A stretch of 34,009 nt of DNA from positions 1 through 34,009 of the forward strand of contig CALLAF010000037.1 in assembly GCA_938002605.1 (NCBI GenBank), written 5' to 3'. This DNA comes from an uncultured Paracoccaceae bacterium (lineage in GTDB: Bacteria; Pseudomonadota; Alphaproteobacteria; Rhodobacterales; Rhodobacteraceae). Under the pieces are notes generated by a model. The model worked only from the letters and a program-made list of their open reading frames with translations, ran no database searches and had not been told where the DNA came from. Below are positions 25,038-33,869 of the stretch, piece after piece. The translations under genes and the position numbers were made by a program. Each line of letters opens with the position of its first letter. Within the stretch, counting starts at the first letter, position 1.

Positions 25038-26384
25038 TTAGAGGTTCGGACCAAGCACCAGCTTGGAGCCGTCAGAAAAACGGGACAGTCTGAACCTGCT
25101 GATATCATGCGTCGGGGTTTTCCCAGTTGCAAGCTGTGCGGTGATGCGCCCAAAAGCCGGGCCAATCCCAAATCCGTGTCCACACATCCCGGTCGAGATC
25201 GTCAGACCGGGAATCGTTTCGACGGTATCAACGATTGGCACAATATCGGGCGTCGCGTCGATCATTCCCGCCCATGCGGTCTCAATCTTAATGTTGTCTA
25301 ACGCCGGATAGGTTTCTTGAAACGTACGCTCCATAAACCGAACTTTGGCCGCGTTTGGTTTCGGATCAAGCACGCGCATCTTTTCAAACGGGGAGATATC
25401 ATTTGCAGACCAACGCCGCGCAGTCCCCCAGGCATCTGGGAACCCTTTCGGCGCGAAAGGCTTGAGCCGGGTGCCCAAAGGGTCTTTGACCAGCTGCGGT
25501 GCAAATTTAATCAGCGCACGGAAGGCATCTGGCCCGACAAAGAGCTCGTGAAAACCTGCAGGGGCAAGCGTATAGCCGCCATCAAGACGCCGCCGGAACG
25601 CAAGGTGATGATCAACGGCGGCGCCATTGTGCACATTATCGACAGGCGCTGTGGCCGCGACAGTCGCCCGCACAGAAAGCTGCGGAATAGAAATGCCGTG
25701 ATTGCGCAAAAACAAGGCCGACCACGCGCCCCCTGCGACAACCACGGACTTGGTTTTGATCAGCCCGCTTTCGGTCACAACGCCGGTAACCCGCCCGCCT
25801 TCGAGGTCAAGCAAACGCGCCGCGCAGTTTTCAACAAAGGTGACACCATCGGCCGCAGCGGCACGCGCTATTGCAGGCACCGCGGTCCAAGGTTCGGCGC
25901 GCAGATCATTAGGGGTCCACAAGGCCCCTGCCCAATCGCCATGCGCCCCCGGCAACACATCCGTCAGATTTTCTTTGGAAACAACACGCGTATCAACCCC
26001 ATTGGCTTCGGCATCAGGTATCCAAGAAGCGTAGCGGTCAAGATCGTCTTTGGTTTTTGCCAAAAACGACACACCACCTTGACGCAGCCCAATATCAGCG
26101 CCGATAGAATCGTTCATCTCGCGCCACATCGTCGCCGATTCTTGCATGATCGGGATTTCAGCGGCATCGCGCCCTTGCACCCGCACCCAGCCCCAGTTTC
26201 GCGATGATTGCTCTGCTGCGATGCGGCCCTTTTCGAGCACAACGACCTTAAGCCCTTGTTTAGCAATTTCCCATCCCGTCATGACCCCAATGATCCCCCC
26301 CCCAATAACAACCGCATCGGCTTGTGCCGGTGGTGGCCCGGGATATTTGACGGGATCGCTTATTGAGATGGGAAAAGGCTTCAT
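25038..26384 (-). CDS. FAD-dependent amine/amino-acid oxidoreductase, DadA/DAO-like
   Basis: This is a 448-residue flavoprotein of the D-amino-acid oxidase fold. The FAD dinucleotide loop GGGIIG is at residues 28-33, followed by VVVLEKGRIAAEQSSRNWGW, a segment common in DadA-like dehydrogenases. A C-terminal motif is ISTGMCGHGFGIGPAFGRITAQL, which closes the FAD site. Such enzymes oxidise D-amino acids, sarcosine-like amines, or opine-type secondary amines. The ATG overlaps the ArgE-like stop by four bases (ATGA). In this operon it may oxidise the amine set free from, or present in, the imported compound. Confidence 0.88.
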   Translation of the reverse strand: MKPFPISISDPVKYPGPPPAQADAVVIGGGIIGVMTGWEIAKQGLKVVVLEKGRIAAEQSSRNWGWVRVQGRDAAEIPIMQESATMWREMNDSIGADIGLRQGGVSFLAKTKDDLDRYASWIPDAEANGVDTRVVSKENLTDVLPGAHGDWAGALWTPNDLRAEPWTAVPAIARAAAADGVTFVENCAARLLDLEGGRVTGVVTESGLIKTKSVVVAGGAWSALFLRNHGISIPQLSVRATVAATAPVDNVHNGAAVDHHLAFRRRLDGGYTLAPAGFHELFVGPDAFRALIKFAPQLVKDPLGTRLKPFAPKGFPDAWGTARRWSANDISPFEKMRVLDPKPNAAKVRFMERTFQETYPALDNIKIETAWAGMIDATPDIVPIVDTVETIPGLTISTGMCGHGFGIGPAFGRITAQLATGKTPTHDISRFRLSRFSDGSKLVLGPNL

Positions 26385-27544
26385 CGGGATAGGCTTTCAA
26401 TCAGGTCAATCATAAAGGCCTGACCTTTTTCAAACTGGGCGACAGAAATATATTCATTGGGTTGGTGCGCCTGCGCGATATTGCCGGGGCCGCAAACAAC
26501 AACCGAATACCCTTTCGCCTGAAAATGCCCTGCTTCGGTGCCATAGCTGACGACTTCGGTTGTATTCGCTCCCGTCAGTTGACGCGAAAGGCGTTCGGCA
26601 CTGCCGTCAGTCTCGGGGGCCAGTCCCGGGAGTTCAAAAAACTGCTCAGCAGTGATTCCCGCATCTGGGTGAATTGCCTTCATTTCGGCTTCGAGTTCAG
26701 CAACTTTCGCCAAGAAACGGTCCCGCCACGCGGCATTGCTTTCCCCCGGCACGACACGGAAAGTCACATCAAAGGTACAGTCTTTTGCGGTGATGTTATG
26801 GGCTGTGCCGCCATTGATCATGCCGACGTGTAGGGTCGTATAGGGGGGCACAAAATCCGCATCCATCGCAGCGGGCGCCTTGGCCGCATTTTCCGCGTTC
26901 ACTTGATTCGCCCATTCAATCAGCTTTGCCCCCATCATGATCGCGCTCACGCCAGTGTGCAGCAACGATGAATGTACTTCGAAGCCATGAAAATGCATCT
27001 TGTAGCCAATGCCACCTTTGTGCCCCGTGACCACAGACATCATTGAAGGTTCCCCAACAATCACCGTGTCTGCACGCGGCATGCCCATGCTGACCATATG
27101 ATCAATCATCGGCGGCGCTCCGGTGCAGCCAATTTCTTCGTCGTAGCTCAACGCGATTTGTAGCGGACGTTTCAGATCTGCCTTGCACGCGAGCGTCACG
27201 GCCCACAATGCCAGCGCATCAAACCCTTTCATGTCGCATGTCCCACGACCATAGAGTTTGCCTTGACGTTCAACGACCGTGAAGGGATCACTATCCCAAT
27301 CTTGCCCGACAACCGGGACAACATCCGTATGCCCAGACAATACCACGCCACCATCGATTTGTGGGCCAACATGGGCATAAATCGCGGCTTTCGTACCGTC
27401 TTCGTTTGGAAGACGTTGTGTAAGAACGCCTAAATCGGTCAAATACTTATCAATAAAATCAATAAGATTAAGATTGCTTTCCGTACTCACTGTCGGAAAC
27501 GATACTAACTGATCCATCAGTTCGCGGGCATTCAGGGATGTCAT
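26381..27544 (-). CDS. argE: M20-family deacetylase, ArgE-like (acetylornithine deacetylase)
   Basis: This is a 387-residue zinc hydrolase of the ArgE/DapE branch of M20. Metal and catalytic motifs are SGHTDVVPV (H72, D74), GRGTCDMKG (D104) and SYDEEIGCTG (E136, E137), with a later AGHFQAKGYSVVVCGPGNIAQAHQPNEYI carrying the last ligand histidine. The sequence fits ArgE well. In this operon it is more likely to deacylate an imported N-acyl amino acid than to serve arginine synthesis, which is an inference. Its start overlaps the ABC ATPase stop (ATGA), and its stop overlaps the oxidoreductase start in the same way. Confidence 0.88.
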   Translation of the reverse strand: MTSLNARELMDQLVSFPTVSTESNLNLIDFIDKYLTDLGVLTQRLPNEDGTKAAIYAHVGPQIDGGVVLSGHTDVVPVVGQDWDSDPFTVVERQGKLYGRGTCDMKGFDALALWAVTLACKADLKRPLQIALSYDEEIGCTGAPPMIDHMVSMGMPRADTVIVGEPSMMSVVTGHKGGIGYKMHFHGFEVHSSLLHTGVSAIMMGAKLIEWANQVNAENAAKAPAAMDADFVPPYTTLHVGMINGGTAHNITAKDCTFDVTFRVVPGESNAAWRDRFLAKVAELEAEMKAIHPDAGITAEQFFELPGLAPETDGSAERLSRQLTGANTTEVVSYGTEAGHFQAKGYSVVVCGPGNIAQAHQPNEYISVAQFEKGQAFMIDLIESLSR

Positions 27545-29361
27545 TGTTGACCTTCTTGAATGACAAAGTGCTCTGGGCCTACTTCGAGATATCGTGACGG
27601 CGCAGGCGTATAGCCTACGGGATGTATCGGTGATGGGATCGGAGAAAAGTCGAGATCACCGACCAATTTCCGATTGTGTGGGTCGGCCACGGGGACCGCA
27701 GACAGCAATCGTTTTGTATATGGATGCTGCGGATTTTCAAAAATCATCCGCCGTGGCCCGATCTCAACGATACGCCCCAAATACATCACCCCAACAGTAT
27801 GGCTGACACGTTCTACAACGGCCATATCATGGCTGATAAACAAGTACGAAATACCCATTTCAGCTTGTAGTTCCATCATGAGATTGAGAACTTGGGCTTG
27901 GACACTGACGTCCAACGCGCTGACGGCTTCATCCGACACGATTAATTTCGGGTTCAACGCCAACGCACGCGCAATCGCAACCCGTTGGCGTTGCCCACCC
28001 GAAAGCTCATGCGGATATCGTTTTAGAAAACTGCGGGGAAGTTCGACGCGATCGAACAGTTTTGCGACACGTTCGTCTAGCTCTTCCCCTGAGACAACTT
28101 GGTAATTTACCAATGGCTCTGCGACCTGATCACCAAGCACAATTTGCGGGTTAAGCGATGCAAACGGGTCTTGGAACACCATCTGCATATCACGGCGCGC
28201 ATCGCGTAATTCACGTGCCCCCAATGCACGAACATCTTTCCCGTCAATCCAAATCTCACCCGAAGTCGGTTCAGTAAGCCGCAAGATAGAGCGCCCACAA
28301 GACGATTTTCCGCATCCTGATTCCCCGACCAAAGAAAGCGTTTGGCCCTTCTTGATCTTAAATGACACATCTTCGACCGCGTGCACTTGCGCAACCGTGC
28401 GCCGCATCAACCCGCCTTTCACCGCGAATCGCGTCGTTAACCCTTTGACCTCTAACAACGTTTCATCCGAACCTTTGATGGGATCCACTTGTGTTGTACT
28501 GCCATCCACCAAACGCAACGGCGCAGGGTAATCCGTACCTGTCATTTCCCCCAAGCGCGGCACCGCCGCCAAAAGTGATTTGGTATAAGGGTGTTGCGGG
28601 TTTTCAAAAATCTCTGCGGCGGTGCCTTCTTCGACTTTTTCTCCTCGAAACATCACAACGACCCGGTCTGCGATCTGTGCGACCACGGCCATATCATGCG
28701 TGATAAACAATACCGCAGTTCCAGTTTCACGTTTGAGACGGTCAATCAGCGCCAAAATTTCGGCCTGAATCGTCACATCAAGTGCTGTCGTCGGCTCATC
28801 TGCGATCAAAAGGCGCGGTTCACAAGCTAGGGCCATCGCGATCACCACACGTTGCCGCATCCCGCCAGATAATTCGTGTGGATATTGATCCAACCGCTTT
28901 TCGGGTTCAGGGATACGCACCTGCCGGAGCAACTCAATCGCCGCGGCGCGAGCCTCGGACTTGGACATCTTTTTGTGTATGATCAACCCTTCAGTCAACT
29001 GCGCCCCAAGCGTAAATACCGGGTTCAATGACGTCATAGGTTCTTGAAAAATCATTCCTATTTCATTGCCACGCACATCGCGCATCGCGCCTTCGGAACG
29101 CAAGGCAAGATCCTCAACTGCGCCGTCGCGATGTTCAAAGTTCAAAGTTCCGCTTGTTATTTTTCCGCCACCGTAGCCAATCAAGCGCATCAACGACATG
29201 GATGTAACCGATTTCCCTGACCCACTTTCGCCAACGACACAAACGGTTTCGCCCGGCTTGATATCGATTGAGATATCTTTCACAGCGACAACGTTGCCGC
29301 CTTTAGTCGGAAATTCGACACGCAGGTTCTGAATATCCACGATTGGTTTTAGGTTTTGCAT
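27541..29361 (-). CDS. fused double ATP-binding subunit of peptide-type ABC transporter (DppD-DppF fusion)
   Basis: This 606-residue protein contains two complete nucleotide-binding domains. Domain 1 has Walker A GESGSGKS (44-51), the signature [15 protein letters not shown] and Walker [14 protein letters not shown]. Domain 2 has Walker A GESGCGKS, the signature [15 protein letters not shown] and Walker [14 protein letters not shown], where the usual DEP reads DEA. Each domain ends in the oligopeptide-type tail with HPYTKSLL or [11 protein letters not shown] at 29361 is chosen, after GGAAG; the upstream extension to 29532 has no domain and would run through the divergent promoter region. With the binding protein and permeases at 29587-33374 it completes one importer split across two operons. 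Confidence 0.94.
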   Translation of the reverse strand: MQNLKPIVDIQNLRVEFPTKGGNVVAVKDISIDIKPGETVCVVGESGSGKSVTSMSLMRLIGYGGGKITSGTLNFEHRDGAVEDLALRSEGAMRDVRGNEIGMIFQEPMTSLNPVFTLGAQLTEGLIIHKKMSKSEARAAAIELLRQVRIPEPEKRLDQYPHELSGGMRQRVVIAMALACEPRLLIADEPTTALDVTIQAEILALIDRLKRETGTAVLFITHDMAVVAQIADRVVVMFRGEKVEEGTAAEIFENPQHPYTKSLLAAVPRLGEMTGTDYPAPLRLVDGSTTQVDPIKGSDETLLEVKGLTTRFAVKGGLMRRTVAQVHAVEDVSFKIKKGQTLSLVGESGCGKSSCGRSILRLTEPTSGEIWIDGKDVRALGARELRDARRDMQMVFQDPFASLNPQIVLGDQVAEPLVNYQVVSGEELDERVAKLFDRVELPRSFLKRYPHELSGGQRQRVAIARALALNPKLIVSDEAVSALDVSVQAQVLNLMMELQAEMGISYLFISHDMAVVERVSHTVGVMYLGRIVEIGPRRMIFENPQHPYTKRLLSAVPVADPHNRKLVGDLDFSPIPSPIHPVGYTPAPSRYLEVGPEHFVIQEGQQ

Positions 29362-29530
29362 AACACTTCCACTTCTTTGCGCTAAGCTGGCAATCCTTAG
29401 CGATGGTGTCAAACGTTGTTTTGATCGCCAAGCGCCTGAAAAACAATCACATTGCACGTTGGGGTAGCTGAGATGGGGCTTGCAATCACAAAAAATTGCG
29501 GTTTGTATTCTTACACGCTTGAAAGCCATC

Positions 29531-29547
29531 AAACGATACGTTTATCG
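29531..29547. promoter_or_regulatory. operator-like palindrome in the divergent region
   Basis: AAACG and CGTTT are separated by three bases, and an overlapping CGATA/TATCG repeat covers 29534-29547. It lies in the 225-base region between the divergent ATPase and binding-protein genes (29362-29586), 40 bases before the latter's start. A regulator acting here could control both operons. No regulator gene for it is in view. Confidence 0.3.
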
Positions 29548-29586
29548 AAACGAAATGGCTGATGTAACCAACAAGGAGAAGACAAT

Positions 29587-31317
29587 ATGAAACTCAAGAC
29601 AGCACTGCTTGGCGCTGTTGCGACCGTTTCCCTAGCGCCGGCGGCATTTGCTGACGCGCACGAGGGCGAACGTGGTCGCGACGGTCAGCTCAACATCATT
29701 TATTGGCAGGCGCCGTCCATCCTGAACCCATATCTTTCAGGTGGGACAAAGGATTTGGAATCCGCCAGCTTGGTCATTGAACCGCTTGGTCGCTACGATT
29801 CGACCGGTGCTATGGTTCCATACTTGGTCGACGAAATCCCAACAGTGGCAAATGGCGGCGTGTCAGAAGATTTGACCTCCATTACCTGGAAACTGACAGA
29901 AGGTCTGCTTTGGTCTGATGGCACACCGCTAACATCTGCTGACGTTGTATTCACAGCCGAATACTGCATGGACCCAGAAGGCGGCTGTGCCCAACTGTCT
30001 AAGTTCGAAGGCGTTGAATCTGTCGAAGCCATCGACGAACTGACTGTAAAAGTCACATTCGGTGCACCGCAACCGAACCCATATGGCCCCTTCATGGGCG
30101 GCCAATCTCCAATCATTCAAGCCGCACAATTTGCTGAGTGCATGGGCGCGAAAGCCCCAGAATGTACCGATGCGAACTTTGGCCCAATCGGCACAGGCCC
30201 GTTTGTTGTCACTGACTTCCGCACAAACGACGTTATCCAGCTGGTCGCGAACGAAAACTACCGTGATCCAAACAAACCCGCCTTTGCAACTGTAACCTTC
30301 AAAGGTGGCGGCGACGCAACTGCGGCTGGTCGTTCGGTTCTCGAAACTGGCGAATTTGACTATGCTTGGAACTTGCAACTGGCACCCGATGTGATTGCAT
30401 CCATGGCCGAAGCTGGCGTTGGCACACCCGTATCTGCGTTTGGTACGTTGGTCGAACGTCTGGAAATGAACCTGACCGATCCTTCCCCATCGTTGGAAGA
30501 AGGCGTGCGTTCAACAGCTGCAGCACCGCACCCATTCCTGAGCGACGAAGCCGTGCGCCGCGCGCTATCTATGGCCATCGATCGCGACCTTCTGGTCGAA
30601 GTTGGCTACGGCCAAGCTGGTCGTCCAACATGTAACCTTGTTCCCGGTCCAGAAGTTTACGCTTCAACTGAAAACACAGGTTGCTTGGTCCAAGACATTG
30701 AAGGCGCAAAAGCGCTTCTTGAAGGTGCGGGCTGGGTTGACAGCAATGGCGACGGCATCCGTGAAAAAGATGGTGTTGAACTGCGTATCCTTTACCAAAC
30801 TTCCACAAACGCTGTCCGTCAGGATTTCCAAGCGCTGATCAAAGAATGGTGGGGCGAAATCGGTGTTGAAACCGAACTGCGCAACATCGATGCGTCCGTG
30901 TTCTTTGGTGGTGATCCAGGTTCGCCTGACACATTCCAGCGTTTCTACGCAGATGTTGAAATGTACGCCAACAACTTTGATGGCACAGACCCGCAGGCCT
31001 ATCTGTCTGCATACACATGTGACAAAGCGCCAAAGCCTGAAAGCCAATGGCAGGGTGAAAACATCAACCGTTTCTGTGACCCTGCCTATGACGCGCTGGT
31101 TGCTGAATTGGGTGCAACTGCCGATCAGGCAGAGCGTAGCCGCATTGCAATTGAGCTGAACGACATGCTGACCAAAGACACGATGACCATCGTGCCACTG
31201 GTTGACCGTGGTCGTGTGTCAGCACATGCAAACACCCTCGGTGGCGTTGTTCTGAACACTTGGGATTCAGAGCTGTGGAACGCAGCCGACTGGTACCGTA
31301 TCGGCGACAACCGCTAA
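29587..31317 (+). CDS. ABC transporter substrate-binding protein, peptide/DppA family
   Basis: This is a 576-residue periplasmic binding protein of family 5. A signal peptide (MKLKTALLGAVATVSLAPAAFA) probably ends near residue 22. The mature protein has the usual YWQAPSILNPYLSGG start, then EPLGRYDSTGAMVPYLVDEIP, the GTGPFVV motif, VRRALSMAIDRDLLVEVGYG, and a DSNGDGIREKDG loop of calcium-binding type that is common in this family. It has several cysteines (for example in the YCMDPEGGC and CDKAPK areas), which may form periplasmic disulphides. A strong AAGGAG precedes the start. Its ligand may be a peptide, opine or acylated amino acid, to judge from the divergent catabolic genes. Copy 3 of the palindromic repeat follows its stop. 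Confidence 0.94.
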   Translation: MKLKTALLGAVATVSLAPAAFADAHEGERGRDGQLNIIYWQAPSILNPYLSGGTKDLESASLVIEPLGRYDSTGAMVPYLVDEIPTVANGGVSEDLTSITWKLTEGLLWSDGTPLTSADVVFTAEYCMDPEGGCAQLSKFEGVESVEAIDELTVKVTFGAPQPNPYGPFMGGQSPIIQAAQFAECMGAKAPECTDANFGPIGTGPFVVTDFRTNDVIQLVANENYRDPNKPAFATVTFKGGGDATAAGRSVLETGEFDYAWNLQLAPDVIASMAEAGVGTPVSAFGTLVERLEMNLTDPSPSLEEGVRSTAAAPHPFLSDEAVRRALSMAIDRDLLVEVGYGQAGRPTCNLVPGPEVYASTENTGCLVQDIEGAKALLEGAGWVDSNGDGIREKDGVELRILYQTSTNAVRQDFQALIKEWWGEIGVETELRNIDASVFFGGDPGSPDTFQRFYADVEMYANNFDGTDPQAYLSAYTCDKAPKPESQWQGENINRFCDPAYDALVAELGATADQAERSRIAIELNDMLTKDTMTIVPLVDRGRVSAHANTLGGVVLNTWDSELWNAADWYRIGDNR

Positions 31318-31324
31318 AAGCGGC

Positions 31325-31350
31325 GTAAGGTGGATCTTGATCCACCCTAC
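31325..31350. repeat. 26-bp palindromic intergenic repeat, copy 3
   Basis: Arms GTAAGGTGGATC and GATCCACCCTAC flank TT, seven bases after the binding-protein stop. Unlike the other two copies it lies between genes of the same operon. It could therefore lower read-through into the permease genes or protect the binding-protein message. Confidence 0.88.
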
Positions 31351-31423
31351 TTACCCTATCCGGCGGGGCAGCAAATATGTGCGCCCCGCCATTTGAAAGC
31401 TCTGACCAAAGGCGTTGCCACCC

Positions 31424-32431
31424 GTGCTGATCTATACCATTCGCAGATTGCTCATTTCTATCCCGACGCTTTTGTTCATCGCTTTTGTGATTTTCATGCT
31501 GCTCGAACTTGCGCCGGGGGATCCGATGGCGCAAATGCCCCTGACAATTCCACCCGAAGTCAAAGAAAAGATGCGGCTTGCACTTGGCCTCGGAGAGCCG
31601 TGGTACGTGCGCTTCCCGCTTTGGCTCAAGCAGTTCTTTATCGTAGAGCCGCAGTATTGGATTGATGGCACCTTTGGCACCAATTTTGCAGATGGGGCAC
31701 AGCGGATCATCAGTTTCCAATCCCGCAGCCCAGTGTTTGAAACCATCGCGCAGCGTATGCCACAAACCCTTTGGGTGGTGGGCATGTCCTATGTGGTTGG
31801 CGTGCTGATCGCCTTGCCAATCGGGATTATCAGCGCCTACCGTCAATATTCGGTCTTCGATCAGGCGGGCACATTCGTGTCGATGATTGGCTTTTCGGTG
31901 CCACCATTCTTTTCGGGTGTGCTGTTGATCGTAATCTTCTCGGTACAGCTCAAATGGCTCCCATCAATCTACGACACGACCCATGTTGTCGGTGATTGGG
32001 ACAGTTTTGTATTCCAACTACGCCAAATGATTATGCCGGTCATGGTGCTCGCACTGCAAACCACGGCCCAAGTCAGCCGCTACATGCGAGCATCGATGCT
32101 TGATAACCTCGGCCAAGATTATGTTCGCACGGCCCGCGCCAAAGGCGTATCTGAAAGCAGCATCGTTATGAAACACGTTTTGCGCAATTCAATGATCCCC
32201 GTTGTGACAGTGATTGCGCTTGGCATCCCAACGATTTTTGGCGGGGCTATCATCACGGAACAGATATTTAAGGTGAACGGCCTTGGCCAATTGCTGATCA
32301 TTGCCCTACAAGGCAGCGATATTCCAATGGTCATGACCATTACATTCCTACTGGCGGTGCTGATCGTCATGATGAACCTGATTGCTGATGTGCTTTACGG
32401 CATTCTGGACCCGAGGATCCGCTATGACTGA
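31424..32431 (+). CDS. ABC transporter permease, DppB-like
   Basis: This is a 335-residue inner-membrane permease. The N-terminus LIYTIRRLLISIPTLLFIAFVIFML is typical of DppB/OppB, with five further membrane segments. The coupling loop reads LGQDYVRTARAKGVSESSIVMKHVLRNSMIPVVT. The ORF can start at TTG 31415, but GTG at 31424 gives the family N-terminus and better spacing from AAAGGC. It probably shares the binding-protein transcript, behind the repeat at 31325. The last eight bases overlap the next permease. Confidence 0.93.
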   Translation: MLIYTIRRLLISIPTLLFIAFVIFMLLELAPGDPMAQMPLTIPPEVKEKMRLALGLGEPWYVRFPLWLKQFFIVEPQYWIDGTFGTNFADGAQRIISFQSRSPVFETIAQRMPQTLWVVGMSYVVGVLIALPIGIISAYRQYSVFDQAGTFVSMIGFSVPPFFSGVLLIVIFSVQLKWLPSIYDTTHVVGDWDSFVFQLRQMIMPVMVLALQTTAQVSRYMRASMLDNLGQDYVRTARAKGVSESSIVMKHVLRNSMIPVVTVIALGIPTIFGGAIITEQIFKVNGLGQLLIIALQGSDIPMVMTITFLLAVLIVMMNLIADVLYGILDPRIRYD

Positions 32432-33374
32432 TACGACCATGACCGCCACCGCCGTCGAAAAACCCCGCAACAAATGGTGGGATGTCTGGGCGCAATTTCG
32501 CACACACAAAGGTGCTGTCGCCGGGCTTGCCTTTCTTGTTTTCATCACGCTCTTCGTTACTGTGGGCCCTGTGCTTTGGGACGTGGATCCGGGAAAACTC
32601 AATATCCGCAACAAAGATGTGCGCCCCATCTATATGGTGATCTTTGATGGCGACGCCAAAGTCAGCTGGGGTAACCCGATGGGCACCGACAACCTTGGGC
32701 GCGATATCATGGCGAATATCATGGCTGGGGGGCGCGTCTCGTTGGCGGTGGGCTGGACCGCGATGATCTTGGCCGTATTTATCGGCACGTTGATTGGGGT
32801 GTTTGCGGGGTACTTTAAACGTTTGGATGGGCTGCTGATGCGCTTTACCGATCTAGTATTGGCGCTGCCATTGTTGCCGCTTTTGCTAGTGATGATGCTG
32901 CTGTTCCGCGACCCGCTGCGTGCGACGTTCGGGCCTGAAAACGGCATCTTTATCCTGATTGTTACAGGCATCGGCATTACATCTTGGATGCAGACTGCGC
33001 GGATTGTGCGCGGCGATGTTATGGCGCTCAAAGAACGTGAGTTTGTGCTGGCTGCCCGATCTATCGGGACACCTGCGCGACGCATGATCACGCGGCACCT
33101 GCTGCCAAATGTAATGTCCCCGATTATGGTCTCTGCCACGCTTGGGCTTGCGACAGCGATCATCACTGAAAGCGCGCTGTCTTTCCTTGGCCTCGGCTTC
33201 CCGTCGGATTTCCCGACATGGGGCAAAATCCTGTTTGATAGCGTCGACCGGATGACCGCGTTCCCCGAACGGGTGATCTGGCCGGGGCTTGCGATTTCAT
33301 TGACAGTCTTGGCTGTGAACTACATCGGTGACGGGCTGCGCGATGCGCTCGACCCGCGTATCCGCGGACATTAA
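32424..33374 (+). CDS. ABC transporter permease, DppC-like
   Basis: This is a 316-residue permease of the OppC/DppC type. A long cytoplasmic N-terminus is followed by the first membrane helix (VAGLAFLVFITLFVTVGPVLW), the motif MGTDNLGRDIMANIMAGGRVSL, and the coupling loop MALKEREFVLAARSIGTPARRMITRHLLPNVMSPI. It ends with YIGDGLRDALDPRIRGH, as usual for the family. The ATG at 32424 overlaps the upstream permease by eight bases. The stop overlaps the stop of the convergent decarboxylase-family gene by four bases (TTAA). Confidence 0.94.
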   Translation: MTDTTMTATAVEKPRNKWWDVWAQFRTHKGAVAGLAFLVFITLFVTVGPVLWDVDPGKLNIRNKDVRPIYMVIFDGDAKVSWGNPMGTDNLGRDIMANIMAGGRVSLAVGWTAMILAVFIGTLIGVFAGYFKRLDGLLMRFTDLVLALPLLPLLLVMMLLFRDPLRATFGPENGIFILIVTGIGITSWMQTARIVRGDVMALKEREFVLAARSIGTPARRMITRHLLPNVMSPIMVSATLGLATAIITESALSFLGLGFPSDFPTWGKILFDSVDRMTAFPERVIWPGLAISLTVLAVNYIGDGLRDALDPRIRGH

Positions 33375-33751
33375 GCCACTTGCTCTGCTTGGACTTCAAG
33401 CAGAGCATTCAGCCCGTTAATCGCCGCAGGCATCCCGCCATAAACGGACATCTGCCAAATTACCTCAGCCATTTCCTGTAAAGTAGCCCCAACTGACAAG
33501 GCGTGTGCGATATTGACCTTCAACTGTGGGCTGGTCTGCCCGCCCATCGCAGTCAGCGCGGCCACCGTACATAATTGCCGCGTTTTCACATCCAATCCCT
33601 CGCGAACATAGTGACGACCGTAAGCCCATTCGATCAGGCTTTCGGCCATACCCGGCACCAGATGATCATAGCGCGCAGCAAGCGTTTCTTCCAAAGTTGG
33701 GTTCATCTGGGCCACATGCGCCCGCCCCTTTTCAAGTGCAGTAATAGTCAT
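33371..33751 (-). CDS. carboxymuconolactone decarboxylase-family protein
   Basis: This is a 126-residue all-helical protein of the CMD family. The core is TRQLCTVAALTAMGG, then NIAHALSVGATLQEMAEVIWQMSVYGGMPAAINGL. C61 and H83 are present, but the CxxC of AhpD-type peroxidases is not, so it is closer to gamma-carboxymuconolactone decarboxylase or the many uncharacterised single-domain members. The start lies one base after the stop of a MerR-type remnant, so the two formed a regulator-effector pair before the IS insertion. Its own function is not clear. Confidence 0.9.
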   Translation of the reverse strand: MTITALEKGRAHVAQMNPTLEETLAARYDHLVPGMAESLIEWAYGRHYVREGLDVKTRQLCTVAALTAMGGQTSPQLKVNIAHALSVGATLQEMAEVIWQMSVYGGMPAAINGLNALLEVQAEQVA

Positions 33752-33752
33752 T

Positions 33753-33869
33753 TCAGTGCCCTTTCGCTTTGCGTTCCATGTCGTGATATGCGGCGACCTT
33801 GCGGTCCATAAGTGCCAATGTGTCCTGCATCAGCGCCAGCTTTACCGCGACAGTTTTGCGGTGCCGCTC
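33753..33869 (-). pseudogene. 3' remnant of a MerR-family regulator, interrupted by IS
   Basis: The last 38 codons of an open frame (starting at the junction with ERHRKTV) read through KLALMQDTLALMDRKVAAYHDME to a stop at 33753. A charged amphipathic helix of this kind, with the KVAAYHDME end, is the usual C-terminal dimerisation helix of MerR regulators. The DNA-binding half is missing: at 33869/33870 the frame meets the end of an insertion sequence. MerR genes often precede CMD-family genes in this group of bacteria. The rest of the gene may lie beyond the IS outside the window. The family call depends on a short segment. Confidence 0.6.

Noticed and set aside
25317-26207. 296-codon plus-strand frame opposite the DadA-like gene
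   Set aside because: The reverse frame encodes a full flavoprotein with FAD motifs; the plus product is Arg-rich with no domain.
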